Shown here: one piece after another, positions 23,598 through 36,005 of the stretch | How positions within the stretch are numbered: position 1 is the stretch's first letter | Layout of the letters: the number at the start of each line of letters is the position of its first letter | Origin: Prosopocoilus inquinatus | Lineage: Eukaryota > Arthropoda > Insecta > Coleoptera > Lucanidae | NCBI GenBank assembly: GCA_036172665.1 | Contig: CM069870.1 | Span: 29,610,001-29,674,000 of the forward strand | Direction of reading: 5' to 3' | DNA length: 64,000 bases | The notes under the pieces: model-generated | The model's input: the letters and a program-made list of their open reading frames with translations, nothing else | Databases searched by the model: none | Told to the model about the DNA's origin: nothing | Position numbers and translations under genes: made by a program

Positions 23598-26500
23598 TTG
23601 AGTTGGTCTGGATGGCTTCTTTCCCAAAAGCGATGATGATTACGTCAAATAAAATTTATTATAGCAAACGCTAGTATTGACGTATACTGCAGTTTCTTAC
23701 GTTATAAATCAATGTGCACTTTAGATTTTAAAATGAAGTAAGTATTTTCTTCAACTTGTTTTGATATGGTAATCCTGAATAATAATAATAACAGGAAGAC
23801 GATCTATTGACATTAATGCTGCAATTGTAAGATCGACCATAAACATCGCAAAGTATTGTCGAACCATTTAATTATACAGGCCGTAAATACCTTACTATAG
23901 AATTCTGTAAGCAAAATTTTTTTGGAGACGAACTCAATAATTACCGTTATAACATGTTTATTGATTCTTCGGGATGTTCTTATTCATAATTCATGTTAGT
24001 AAATAAAACAAGTCTTGGCGCAGAAATTTTATGTAATTAAATAGGTAAGCACGTACAGCAGCGGACAGTAAAATTCAGACACGTCGTTTCGATATTGTAA
24101 ATCTGACTTTAATGTTTCTGATGTTTGGGACATGTTTAAAATATTACTACTAATAGTTCGAGCTTATGTTGTATTTTGGCAAACATTTCATTTAGGTTCT
24201 GTATAAAAAAGACTATTTTAACGTTTCCAAGAGGAAGAGTTACTGCGAAACTCAGTTTATTAAATTTGACAATTCAAATATTTTTTTACGTTTAGATAGA
24301 AACAAGTCTGATTTAAAAAATTTTTCAAATCCGCATGATGTCAAACTCTCGCCCGGACGTTATTGTCTGCTGCTGTACATAAAAAAGCAAACAATTTTAT
24401 TCACTATTGTATATCTAGCTCATAACGAACTAATGCTATTTGATTGTCACAAATGTTTTTAAAAAAATATAGTAAAACCACAAAATTACTTGTAGGAGTC
24501 ATTTGCACTGATGATACATTTAAAATTCACTGTGTGCAGATACTAGATTCACAATAGGAAGAACTTCATTATTTTTTAATTTTCGAAAAAGAAATCATTA
24601 TAAAAATTTTCCCAAAACTTTAATTAATGATGATTTTCATGAAATCTGGCAGTCCAAAAATATTTAATAAAATTATGATTATGTGAAACAACTATGCAGG
24701 CAAGTACGTTAATTCTAGAGCGTATTTATTTAATTTAATATTTCTGTATGTCTTAGAAAATTTGGTACTTTTAACAAAGAAATAAACCGCCATAAGGTAA
24801 TTTGTTAGATATGTTATTTTCTTAAAATTACATGAGCTTTCATATGGCAAAGCTTGCCGGTCAGCTAATAAATCACCCTGTATAATTTCAGATTATGTTC
24901 CGCATTCAGAAGTGTTAGAAATGGATATGTAGGTACCACAAATTATCTGTTCACATCTACGTACTTTAACTTTAGAAAAATCTTTTATTCATTTAACGTT
25001 GGCGATTCTTTTACATTCAACTTATAATACCGAATGTTTATAGCCGTAAGGTCATTTTTGATTTCCTAGAACTGGTAATTTGAAAGTTTGAATAGCACTT
25101 CGCAAAGTTAATGTTAAGAGTTATTTACTTAAAAATACTTTGCCGTTTGTAAGTACATATTCAGAATGTTATTTGGCGCACTTACCATTAAAGAAAGACG
25201 ATGCCGGATGTACCTATTACACGATGCACATTTTAACTGCCCATTTCCGACAAGCGTAATGTTGTCGTTAATGTCACCATTTGTCATTCCTTTACATCCT
25301 TTCTACTAGACTATCTCTTCAAGCTCTCTGAAACATATTCCATTAACAAATAACAAAATATCAAATATTTGATAAATATAATAGATGCATAATATATTTT
25401 ATCTTGTTCTTAAGATAGTCAAATTATAAAAAAAGAAGAAAATAATAAATTTTAAAGTAATATCTACTGCCAATTATTATTAGGATTATGTAGTAGATTG
25501 GTGATATTGAAGTCTTATGCAAACTTAAGAAAATATACTTACAGATTTCCACTGGAATAGATTTATATTATTAGAGTAATTGTTGTTACTGAAAACCGCA
25601 ATGTCATATTAAACACAATTTGTTCGCACCGTATAATTTTGCAAGATTTAATTACTCCCGTTTTCTAGATATTTTATATTAGATTGAACTACTCAATTCT
25701 ATCATTTTTATATTATTGATTTACATTTACAATCCCTTTCGGGGAATAATTATAAAATACTTTTGTTTGTGTGCTTTATTTTTCGTTTTAAATAAGTTCT
25801 AAATTTAATTTTTATTTTAAAAATTATATTAGCGTTTTGTTGATTTATTCAAATAAAATATTAAAACAATTATAAAAACAGACGGTGTATGTACAAATAC
25901 AAAAATTCATTATACACACGTTTTCAATTTCAAAATTTCTTTTTTTCCTCTTGCAAAATGTCCTTACAAGTGCTTTAATGTGACAAATGCCTAATTTAAA
26001 AATTTGTAAGTCAATTTTAAAATTCTCTCTCCGTCTATTTATTAGGAATAACATGTAAGTACACTCTATATCCTATTGTTGATCTTACAAAGTTTATTGG
26101 AATTGACAAAATAACAACAAATTTGATTCGTTTCACAGAACTACACATGTGATTTACAAACGAAGGATTTTAAAATTGTTTAGAATATTTTCCTAACGTG
26201 TAAAAATAACTTTCCAAAAAATAAAACTCGTTTCAAATTAAAAAGAAAATGTAGATAAGTAGAAGTGTCTGTACGAGATACTGAAGACGAACAAACGTCA
26301 CTAACGAGATTTACTAAATGTTAATTTGAAAATATTTTAAACAAAATATGCGGAATTTTAATTGTACATAATGTAAATAAGTAAAACTTAGTTAATATAG
26401 ATCACAAATTTGTAAAGTATAGCTCTTTAAAACACTTTATTGTTGAAAAATATATGATCTTAGACATAAACACTGATTTTTGAAACTTTTAATGCCCTTC

Positions 26501-26763
26501 CTTTCCTGTCTTTTTCATACTTTTCTGAAAGACATTAGAAACAATAGAAAAATTTATTTATTCATTTTCAAAGAACAGCTTCATCGAGAGTGAAATAAAA
26601 TAGTTTTACATCTCTTGTAACTTTTTTTGTACTACCCTCAGTCAGGTTAACTAGAGGTAAGTTCAATAATAATTAAGTAAGTATAATAAGGTACAGTTTA
26701 CAAGTCGTAGTTTCACATTTAAATTGAAATTGAGAAGATATGGCGGTATTTTTACAAAAACAT
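23598..26763. other. Intergenic, AT-rich, nothing recognised
   Basis: No coding region with splice context, RNA gene or bounded repeat was found in these 3.2 kb. CACCCTGTATAATTTCAG near 24877 resembles a fragment of a transposon end but has no partner. Confidence 0.35.
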
Positions 26764-27141
26764 CCTAATTGGGCCGTAGAAACACCTTTCAAAAAAGAAC
26801 CTTAAATTTATACAAATTTTCGAGTTTACATGGAATAACTTATACTCCGTCACATGTAATAGAAAGATTTGGAAACGTTAAATCCTTTAATATTATTAGC
26901 CAATCATATAACAAAATCTCGAAAATATTCTTCTTTAATCCAAATTAATCTATCCTAATTGGGTCGTAGAAACACCTTTCAAAAAAGAACCTTCAATTTA
27001 TACAAATTTTCGAGTTTACATGGAATAACTTATACTCCGTCACATGTAATACAAAGATTTGGAAACGTTAAATCCTTTAATATTATTAGCCAATCATATA
27101 ACAAAATCTCGAAAATATTCTTCTTTGATCCATCTTTTATC
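26764..27141. repeat. 190 bp tandem duplication, two copies
   Basis: CCTAATTGGG.CGTAGAAACA starts at 26764 and 26954. The copies differ at only a few positions, so the duplication is recent. A 66-codon frame begins at 26959 in the second copy, but the same frame is interrupted in the first, so it is unlikely to be coding. Confidence 0.88.
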
Positions 27142-27413
27142 ATTTCTAGGGCCCACTAGAATTCTTTCCAAGAAAACAAAACGTTATTTGCGGTTGAAAA
27201 GTTGAAAACTGAAATTAATTGTAACTAGTGCATCCGGGGCGCGTTTATAAAGAGGTCGTAAACTTTTTTTGTTGATTGATTCTTTTGCGAAGTGCAAAAT
27301 TACAAAACTGCGGCTGAATTACATCGAACTTCTCTTGACGTTCTTGATCACTATTAAAGCTAAAAACGATCATATGCCACCTTTTTAAATATCTCAATCT
27401 CGACAATGAGGTA

Positions 27414-27489
27414 GGTCTATTCAATTATTGATATGGGACGTGACCTTGCAAAGTCACTTGCTAAGCATATCAATTAATTGAAGAGGCCG
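27414..27489. repeat. Small inverted repeat with a related half at 27796-27853
   Basis: GGTCTATTCAATTATTGATATG pairs with the complement of CATATCAATTAATTGAAGAGGCC. A similar end, ATTGATATGCATATCAAT then ACAGAATAGGCCC, occurs at about 27819-27854. These look like ends of one MITE family, possibly one 440 bp element. Confidence 0.5.
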
Positions 27490-28087
27490 TGCTGTCTAGC
27501 TAATTGAAACGCTGTCACAAAAATAATCACTATTTTTGCGTATGCAGAAATATCATTTTCCGGACGTCAATGTAAATGCATGTTAAAACCATCTGCCAAG
27601 AAATACAGTGCTCGGCGGTATATGTCTGCAGGATTAAAAAATAAAAAATTGTCCATAATTAGTCGTCGGGTTGTCGTCAAGTGAAAGATTAGAAGAAGCG
27701 TGATTTTAGCATGGATTTGGAAGGTCAAATTGTTACTTGTTTTAAAATTGGCAACACACGCGCTCTTCAATTCGCATTCAAGTTCTCTTCAATTATTGAA
27801 GGCCTTGAAGGCGCAAAGCAATTGATATGCATATCAATGTTACAGAATAGGCCCGAATGTCATTATTTTCTAGTACTAACTAAATGAACGTTCCTTTCGG
27901 CGGAATCCGATACTACAAGAATTCCTCCCACTACATCAGGGACTCGTTCAGATACTGAAAAGAGCGCGCTATGGGTAATATTCTTTCTCTCTCGTGTAAA
28001 TGATTTTGTATATTTTCCTTTTCGTTTTAAAAGCCCAAAGTGCTCTTCCAATACAACGCAGCCCAGTTCCGTTTCTTTTGAATACCC

Positions 28088-30055
28088 TCTTGCAGCAAGG
28101 TGTCGTTTTTTCACGTCAAAAATTGGTCATATTTTACGTCGAATGACCAATGTCAATGACGTATTAAAGACGTAAAAATGACGGACAAATGTGACAGCCC
28201 AGCGACGACATTTTTGTACGTCAAATAGTCGTGTATTTCTGACACCAGTTTTAATTGTATTATCTATGACGCATAAGTAACCAAGAAATTAAATCATATT
28301 TTAATTTTTATTCAAATATCTGTACATACGAACAACAAATAAATGATCTTTTAAAAAACTCATACATATTTTTTAAAATTCCAAATAAAAATAAGAAAAG
28401 AGCCATTATTAAACAGTTTGATTCTATTATGTAATGAAATAAAACAAGTGAATTAACAAAATGAAAAAGAAAAATACCCTAGTCCTCCCACAAGGTCCGT
28501 CACAATATAAAATAACATAAGAGGTTATGAAGATATTAATTACCTTTACACAGTTTGCTAATAACTAAAACAGTGAATATGTACTTAAAGCAAGTAAACG
28601 TACAAGTAGAATATACTTTAATTAGTTAATACATCAATTAACGCTTAAAGACGAATCAAACTAAACTTAAGCACCACGGGCAGTACGATTACGATAAGCA
28701 TTTTCCCAATGTCGACTGTCGGCGCATGCGTCGCGTACCCCGTAATAGAAGTCTAATCAATTTTTTATGTATTAAAATGGTATTAATTAATAAATTCAAT
28801 CATGCTTATAATTCCTATTTTCCTACAAAATCTAATACCTTGTCAAATCTACCGGGTGGAAAGTTTCAAACCCGAACATAGCAAACTTGTATTGAAAACT
28901 ACGTTTCTGTGAATTGCTGCTCGCCATTTGAAGATACAAGAATGGCAATGGTATTAAAGAAAAGAGAAAATTATGGATAATATTATGGTGTTAAAATTAT
29001 TCCTAAATATTAATACTTTCGGAATATAAATAAAATTTTCAAATTTTAAACGAAAAATTTAGTCGCCTATGTTAAGTTTGAAACTTTAAGTTGTTTCAAT
29101 TAATGGGAAATAATTCATACGTCAGTCAAAAAGTATTATAAATTATTGTTCAGAGCAAATAATAGGTAGGTACTCTAGTCGTTTAAGTTACAACAATTCT
29201 TTCTTTATTAGAATGATAATTGTATTCTACGTCATTGCATACAAAAATATTGTTGTTTCTGATACTACAATAAATTTGAAATGATGCGATGGGCAATCAA
29301 TACCGCCAAATGTCGATACTAAATCAGTTTTAAATTCAAATACTAAGAATTAAATAAGTTTCACACTGTTCAAGAATAAGTAACACACAACTGTAAAGAA
29401 TATAAAAAAAAAACATCAACTCCACAAATCCAGTTGCCATCAACATTGTATTGAAATTAACAAGAATAGTAGGAAAGAATTTTGTGAAACAATGCAGGAG
29501 CAAAGAAATAAATCCTAACAGTTTTTCATCGTCAGTATGCTACACAGATGAATGGAATTTTATTTTGAGTAAGAAGCATATTGTATAAAATTCCGGTTAT
29601 TGAATAGTAAACTTCAAATCTGATATACTAAGGCGACTACATTTTTCATTTAAAATTTAAAAATTTAATTTCTATTTCAAAGTGTTAACACAACAAAAAT
29701 AATTTTAACACGATAACATTGGGCTTCATTTTATCTTTCATTTCATACCATTACCATTTTTGTATCTTTAAATGGCGATCAGTAATCTACAGAAACGTAG
29801 TTCTTAATGGAACTTTGCTATGTTCGGGTTTGAAACTTTCCACCCGGTATAATTAAATTTATTATCGAAACGAACTTTTTTAAAATTAGTGTCAAATTTA
29901 TGTCAATAAACTAACGTGCTATTCACGTGATTTACAAACCTCAAATTTTAATCAAAACTTTTACCAGAAAATGACGTTGCAAACTGGTCATTCGACGTCT
30001 TTGACCAATTTTCACGAAATAATTACGTGATAAAAACGACTGCTTGCTGCTTGAG
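28088..30055. mobile_element. TGACGT-rich element, copy A, interrupted by a MITE
   Basis: The left end GCAGCAAGGTGTCGT.TTTTCACGTCAAAAATTGGTCA and the right end GTGATAAAAACGACTGCTTGCTGCTTG match the two ends of copy B at 42089-43047 in the opposite orientation. Interior landmarks shared by both include GCGCATGCGTCG/GACGCATGCGCCGAC and ACGGGCA.TACGATTACG. ACGTCA/TGACGT and GGTCATTCGACGT phrases recur in both subterminal regions. There is no coding capacity. The left terminal bases have decayed. The copy is longer than B because of the 996 bp insert. Confidence 0.8.
28852..29847. mobile_element. TA-flanked MITE nested in copy A
   Basis: The ends CCGGGTGGAAAGTTTCAAACC and the complement of GGTTTGAAACTTTCCACCCGG are perfect inverted repeats at the tips and continue inward (CGAACATAGCAAA). 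TA borders both sides (28850-28851 and 29848-29849). Copy B of the host element lacks it, which gives an empty site for comparison. It has no open frame. TA insertion and terminal repeats fit a Tc1/mariner-mobilised element. Confidence 0.85.
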
Positions 30056-30166
30056 TCATTAATTCTCGACCGTTATTTTCCGAAATGGGGAATGGCAAAA
30101 ACAGCAATTGTCCCAGGAATTCCAGAGATAGGAACTTTATAACTTTAAAGTGAATACATTTATTTT

Positions 30167-30284
30167 CGTTTTCATAATCAGACTTTAAGGAAGCTTTAAT
30201 TGAAAGTCACTTTAAGAATTGGGAAACAAATGTATTTTTTTTAGGTTAAAGTCACTTTAAATTTAAAGTCTGATTATGAAAACG
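30167..30284. repeat. Hairpin repeat, about 118 bp
   Basis: CGTTTTCATAATCAGACTTTAA at the left pairs with TTAAAGTCTGATTATGAAAACG at the right, with AGTCACTTTAA phrases continuing the pairing inward. It is probably a small snap-back MITE. Confidence 0.7.
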
Positions 30285-32020
30285 GCCCCTATTATGAAAT
30301 CGGCCCTTAATCAAACAACACGTTTTCATCGGGGGCAAAAGTTACCCTAAAAATGTAAACGTAACTTTTAGATACGTCGTACACTCTCTCTACTTTGTAA
30401 GAGCGGAAATCAATTTATGATGTCTGATGTTCCGCCTTCTTCCATGTAACTATTTTCTTTTACATAGGATAGGTCAATAGCTATTAGTTTTAAATTATGA
30501 GTTTCAATTTTCTGTTTTATCAATTTTGTTCATTTTCAAACAAGGAATATCTTTAAGTGAGTTGACTTACGATTGGAACACTGATTCTTCTGCTGCCAAC
30601 ATTTCGTTCTTCATTGCAGAAGGACTTTCTCAGAGCTGGTGGTGATGCTGCTGCTGCTGCTGATGATGATGGTCTTGCTGCTACTTTTTTTCGTTAGTTC
30701 CAACTGTCTGGCTTTTTCGGGTTTGTTATATGCTATACAGGGTTGCAACTAATTAAAGACTCGGATATTTCCCCAAAAGGAATTTCGATAAGAGATACAA
30801 AGACGGTTCAATTACAAAAAAGTTGCACTACTTTGGTGTCTATGAAAATGTGCAAAACACTCTTCTGTTTTTATTCATATCTCAAATACCTTGAAAAAGA
30901 ACTGAAAATTCTCAATTTAGAAAATCTCGAATATTTTGTCTAATATTTATTAACATAGAATTACAAAATTCGCTGATTTTATATTAAATTCGTTGGACAA
31001 TCTAGTATCGTCGGCAGAAGTAGGAAAGAAGTGACAGTTTGCTTTTGTTTTAAAACAAAATATTCAGTTACGAAAAAATAGTTTCAGAAAATTTGAACAG
31101 TAAGAACAAATTTTATTATTAAATTGACAAATCTTATAAAATTATAGTAGGTATGTATTTACGCACTTAAATAAAAAATGTTATTTTCTGAAACTATTTT
31201 TTAGTAACTTTTATTCAAAAATCAAAATAGAAAGTTAGCTTTGGTACACAAAAAGAAGGCGGTTTCTTTCCATGTGAGGAAAGCACATTTTCTTCCGTCA
31301 GTTTATGCTGAATAAAAAACCAATGTTGTAAGTAAGAGAAGAGGTGAGGTACTGTGGAGACGAACCTATAGCACTAGCTGCTATAGGTTTGCTGCCTAAT
31401 AAGTCACCCCACAAATCGCTTCCAAATAATTATTTGCAGCAAATTCTAATTTTTTTTTAAATTAAATGCAAGTTGACTTATATTAGATTGCAATACATTT
31501 CACAAACATCCTCCGTACAGCTCTGTCGGCCCTTGCTGACAAATTGGAGACATTAAGTCATTGTTCTATTCCCAAGAGGGAAAAGTAAAGAGATAAAGAT
31601 AAGTTAAGGTGTTTACATTATGAGGTTTTCACCACAATCTAGTATAAACCCTCTACTTAGAGTTTGGCAGAATCAGTCATCTTTCAGCAAAAACATCCCA
31701 TAGCGTCAGTGTCAAATTGTCAATATGGCCTACCTTTGCTTTGCATTTTTCCTTACGATTGGCAGTTATAAGTTTTGGTGAAATTTGGCGGATCCAATAA
31801 AAATTGCCGGAAAATTCTGCCAGATTCTTACTACGGAACACCAAGGTCCCTAGTATCTACCAACAAAGTTTGATAATAAATAAACACGATTTCTGGACCT
31901 AATAAGTCTGAGTAAATACTTTGCGGGAAATCAGGACATCACATCGAAAATGTGCGCTATCAAAAAAATTGTGGTAATAGAGTTAATGCATTTACTTATG
32001 TGAATGAATGCATGATTACA
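30285..32020. other. Intergenic, nothing recognised
   Basis: Contains a short CTG/ATG triplet run near 30640-30672 and a 10 bp-arm hairpin (ACCTATAGCACTAGCTGCTATAGGT) near 31365. No gene is supported. Confidence 0.35.
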
Positions 32021-32288
32021 TAATAAGTTATCCCATGCAAGACGGCCATGCTTGCTGTCAAAGCATAATGGAAGTTTTAAAAATGTTTGTTGCACAATCG
32101 TTTTTGATTGTAGTGAATCCCTCGAGCAGCTTCAATACAGCTGTTTCGCCCCTATTTCGGACTTTATCAACAGAAGCGTAGCTCGAGAATTCCACTGCAA
32201 ACCAAAACGATTCGATCAAGGTTAATCGCAATTGTACAGACGCTGCTCGAGGGATTCAATGCAATCAAAAACGACTTGCAATAAATTA
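32021..32288. repeat. Relic of the 311 bp foldback family
   Basis: Shares CATGCTTGCTGTCAAAGCATAATG and a CCTCGAGCAGC phrase with the 2567-3532 element. Unit sequence then turns at about 32238 into an inverted arm (GCTGCTCGAGGGATTCAATGC and ACGACTTGCA), as in the 2.6-3.5 kb copy. Divergence is substantial. Confidence 0.78.
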
Positions 32289-33526
32289 TTTTAAAGCATT
32301 ATTTATGATGTAAATTGATACTTTTGCCACAGAATAAGTATTTTGTGCTTTTGTACTGCTGATTAATGAAAATGCCTTATAGTATATAGTAACAGGTGAC
32401 AAACATGTTTAAGCTTATAAATCAGTTGCAAGTCAACTGTGATTGGTGGACTTCCTGAGCATTACTTGGACAGGTGCTTCGGCACTGTTTGGGGTTTCGG
32501 ATTTTCTTAAATTCGGGCGCACAAACTAAACCCAAATGACAAAAGTTTATGTCATGTGATCTCGCCGCGAGTTTTTGACCTAATCTTGTGTCAGAATGAC
32601 AGATAGTGGTAGCTTAAACAACACCTAATTTGACCGTTTCGTGCAGGATGGCATTTTAGTTACCACTTGTCATGCTGCCACAAGTTTATATCAAAAACTG
32701 GCTGCGCGTTAATGCGAGATAAATTGTTTTAAACTTATACTATAGCAAGAATAGTATATTAAAGAACTAGTTTCATAAGACGTGATCTTAACGCAGGCAT
32801 CCAGTTTTAGAAAACGAGTCGAAGACTAGTTTTTTAAATGGACAAGTGCGCCAAAATGTCTTATGAAATGTGTATGTACTATGCCCGCTAAAAAAATCTG
32901 GGACATGTAGTATGTCCTATTGTAAATGCGACGAGTTTTTTATTGTTTTTATGATGTATTCATTGGATTGTTTATTTCTGTGTTTCTTACGTTACTGTAG
33001 AATCAACTACAACTACATATTATTTTTTCTATTTTGGTTCTTAGATATGAAAATCTAAGGTCACTGAATCAACACACTTACGTGTTCAGGTAACGCCATC
33101 CCATTTCCATTACAAGTTTATTCTGTAACAAAGATAACTAATACAAATCTCGCAAGAGCAACAAGGAAATCAATACTTTCAGGGAATTTTATTTACTACT
33201 ATGGTAATTGTTTATTTAATGTTTTTTTTTTATGTTAAGTCAAAAATATATTAGGTTATGTTATTTAACGCATCCGTAGTAAATTGCCATTTGTGACATT
33301 TCACGTCACTTTGAATAACAAACTTTCGACTGTGTTTTTTTTATCCCTAGATGAGTTTGTTGTGCGACAAGGATAGATCGAAAAAGTCGCTTGTGTCAAG
33401 TGTGTCGATTTAGTACCTTATGAAGCACAGCTTAAATTCCGTCTTATTTTGTAAATTAATATAGGAAAATTTTATTTTATTGACGGCGGTTGGTGACATT
33501 GGCTGACGTTTAATTGGGCCGAGCGG
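32289..33526. other. Intergenic, nothing recognised
   Basis: AT-rich sequence with one incidental 62-codon frame. No bounded element was found. Confidence 0.35.
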
Positions 33527-33780
33527 TCCAATTGCACAGAATCGTTAAGTCAACAGTCCGACTAAACCTTCTGACCAATCAGCAATTGAGTATAGTGATC
33601 ACGTGATTTGGTCTGATCACTTCGACCGTTCACTTGCCGCAGCCTTTGGTCGAGTTAAGTGAGCGTTCAAATTGCACATAATCGTCAAGTCAACGGTCCG
33701 ACTAAATCCTGTGACCAATCAGCAATTGAGAAAAGTGATCACGTGATTTAGTCTGACCACTTCGACCGTTACGAAACGTC
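33527..33780. repeat. Two 139 bp repeats, each with CCAAT-type and CACGTG motifs
   Basis: Each unit contains TCAAGTCAACGGTCCGACTAAA-like sequence, GACCAATCAGCAATTGA (inverted-CCAAT context) and AGTGATCACGTGATTT (a palindromic E-box core), followed by CACTTCGACCGTT. Units begin about 33527 and 33667. They lie about 950 bp upstream of the lipase-like start, so they could be a regulatory module. CTGACGTTT on the left and AAACGTCAG on the right also bracket the pair, so a MITE is possible instead. Confidence 0.6.
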
Positions 33781-34725
33781 AGTTTAAAGGTTATGTTTGT
33801 AATTAAATATTTTGTGAGTTTATAAAGTGATTAGTTATGTTTATGATTTGCGATGTCAACAAATATAGGTAATTTCAAGTAACCACTATTTAGAAATAGG
33901 TTATCATTTGAGTCGTACAGATGCAAATCCCGCCACTTAACATTTAACTGTTTCTGAAAGAACGAAGAAAATTTTTGAGATAACAGCATATACTATTTAT
34001 TAAAATTTATTAAAACAGCAAAAATAATAATGCGGGTTTTGAGAGGGAACAACTATTCAAGTATGTGGAAGACGATTTAATTTATCGACTGTTTGTAATA
34101 ACTCATTTTTGTATTTTTTTTTGACTTGGCAGGTTTTGCATCTAAGTACATATACGACTCGTTTGTAATTTGGATTTGAACAAATGTAGCTAAGTATGTT
34201 GCCACCAACCAAACTCATTTGGGTTTCAGAATATAAGCCATTAAAGTATCAAAAGGAGAAAACCGTTTTTATGCTATCGACTGTTAATTTGTCAGTGAAA
34301 CATTGAGTGCTTTTTTCAATTTGAATAGTGTCCGGTTAAAGCTTAAAAACTATTTTATTATAATTTTCATCGGACAAGAATCGACTTCAATTATATTATA
34401 GCATTCAATAATGTTATTAATCAGCTGATTTACCGCAGTCGACAGAATACATCTACCGCTCCAAATTTCGGAAATGCCCGTATTGTGATATATAAATAAA
34501 ATTAAAAAAATAGAAAATGTACACGTTTAGACATAAAAATGTTTTCAATCAGCAATATCTATTCTCATGAGAAGGCTGTTTCACCTTCAATATAAGTTAA
34601 AAAAAGCCTCGTCGAGAATGAGAAATTGCACCCTGTAGTTACTTTTTTAAAAATAAAAATTGTCAATGTTATTAATAAAGTCGGAATGACTTTGATGACG
34701 TTTGCGATGAAAATGTCAGAGTCAA
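33781..34725. other. Upstream flank of the lipase-like gene
   Basis: AT-rich sequence. An upstream ATG near 34707 opens a short out-of-frame peptide that stops within 30 bases, before the true start. No TATA box that I would defend. Confidence 0.35.
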
Positions 34726-36005
34726 ATGTCTGTTAAATATATTCTCTTCATTTTATTTATGCTTATAAATCACAATAAAACAGAGACGCCGAGACCAGTC
34801 AGATTATCGTCCAATAACCCGCGTAAGTATTCTAAGGAATTTAACTGCAACGCCAAGACTTTTCTTATTTACTTCAGGTGTGTTCGCCACTTGTGTAGAA
34901 AACATAGGATGTATAGATACAAATGAAAAATGGTACGATGACAGATACAGGCCCGTTAATTTGGAGCCCTTAAGTAGGCACACGATAAGAACCGAATTTT
35001 TGTTATTAAAACACGGCAATAATTCAAGTGTAAGTTTTACTTCAGTATGTAGCTACACATTGTAAAATTGTCTTCACTACACACAGAAAGAAATTTTGTA
35101 TGACATATTAACTCTAAGACCAGAAAGTGTCCGCATATCGGGATTTAAAGAAGGAGTTAATACGATATTCCTCATACACGATTTCACCAGTAACGGACAC
35201 ACTGGATGGATAAAGGTAAATATCTGTGGAGTCATTTAATAAGTCATATCCATTTTTTCGTTAATATACTTTTGAATTGAAGACTGTTGCAGTAGAAATA
35301 GCAAAAGTAAAATAAAATTTAATAATATTTTCGTAATAATAATAGAATTCGTACATTACTTATTAAATTACCCAGTAATTCAGCTCAGTAATGAACCTTT
35401 GCGACTATTCATTGAGGAATTTTTGCATCAGCATATAACTATTGCTTTGAGCGAGAAAATAGACAGCAATGTTATTTCCGTGGATTGGGAAGCAGGAGCG
35501 GAACCACCGTTTGATCAAGCCATTGCAAATGCGAGAGTGGTGGCTCTCGAGATTAAAGTTTTTATCGAGATGCTTAAGGTTGGTTTAATATTTCTTATCG
35601 AAAATAACCTAATGTAATATTTCAGAATAATTTTAGTTTAAAAGAGTACAGAATTCATTTGATTGGACACGGTGTTGGAGCACATATTGCAGGGTACGTG
35701 GGAAAAAGTTTACCAAGAATTGGAAGAATAACAGGTAACAAACAAAACACATAATTATTCTGTATTCATTGTGTACTTTTGTGAGCAGAAAAAATTAGGA
35801 TGGTTTTACTATTTTTTTTTAATTCGATCTATTTCATCATTATTCCAATATTTTCTTCATCACAGCTATAGAAAATGCATAAAATCGAAAATATTTTCAG
35901 GATTAGATCCTACAGGCCCTAGATTTGAGAATATGCCTCCTGTGGTCAGACTTGATGTCAATGATGCTCTGTACGTGGAAGTTTTACACACTGATGCGTT
36001 TAACC
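34726..36005 (+). CDS. Lipase-like gene, exons 1-6
   Basis: Signal peptide to the catalytic Asp region. The start is the ATG at 34726 because it opens directly onto a hydrophobic leader and splices in phase (codon C|GT across intron 1). Short introns of 48-168 bp separate the exons. The elbow GHGVGAH is encoded near 35671-35691 in exon 5; exon 6 carries GLDPTGP and LHTDAFN before the donor GTAAAT at 36006. Confidence 0.87.
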
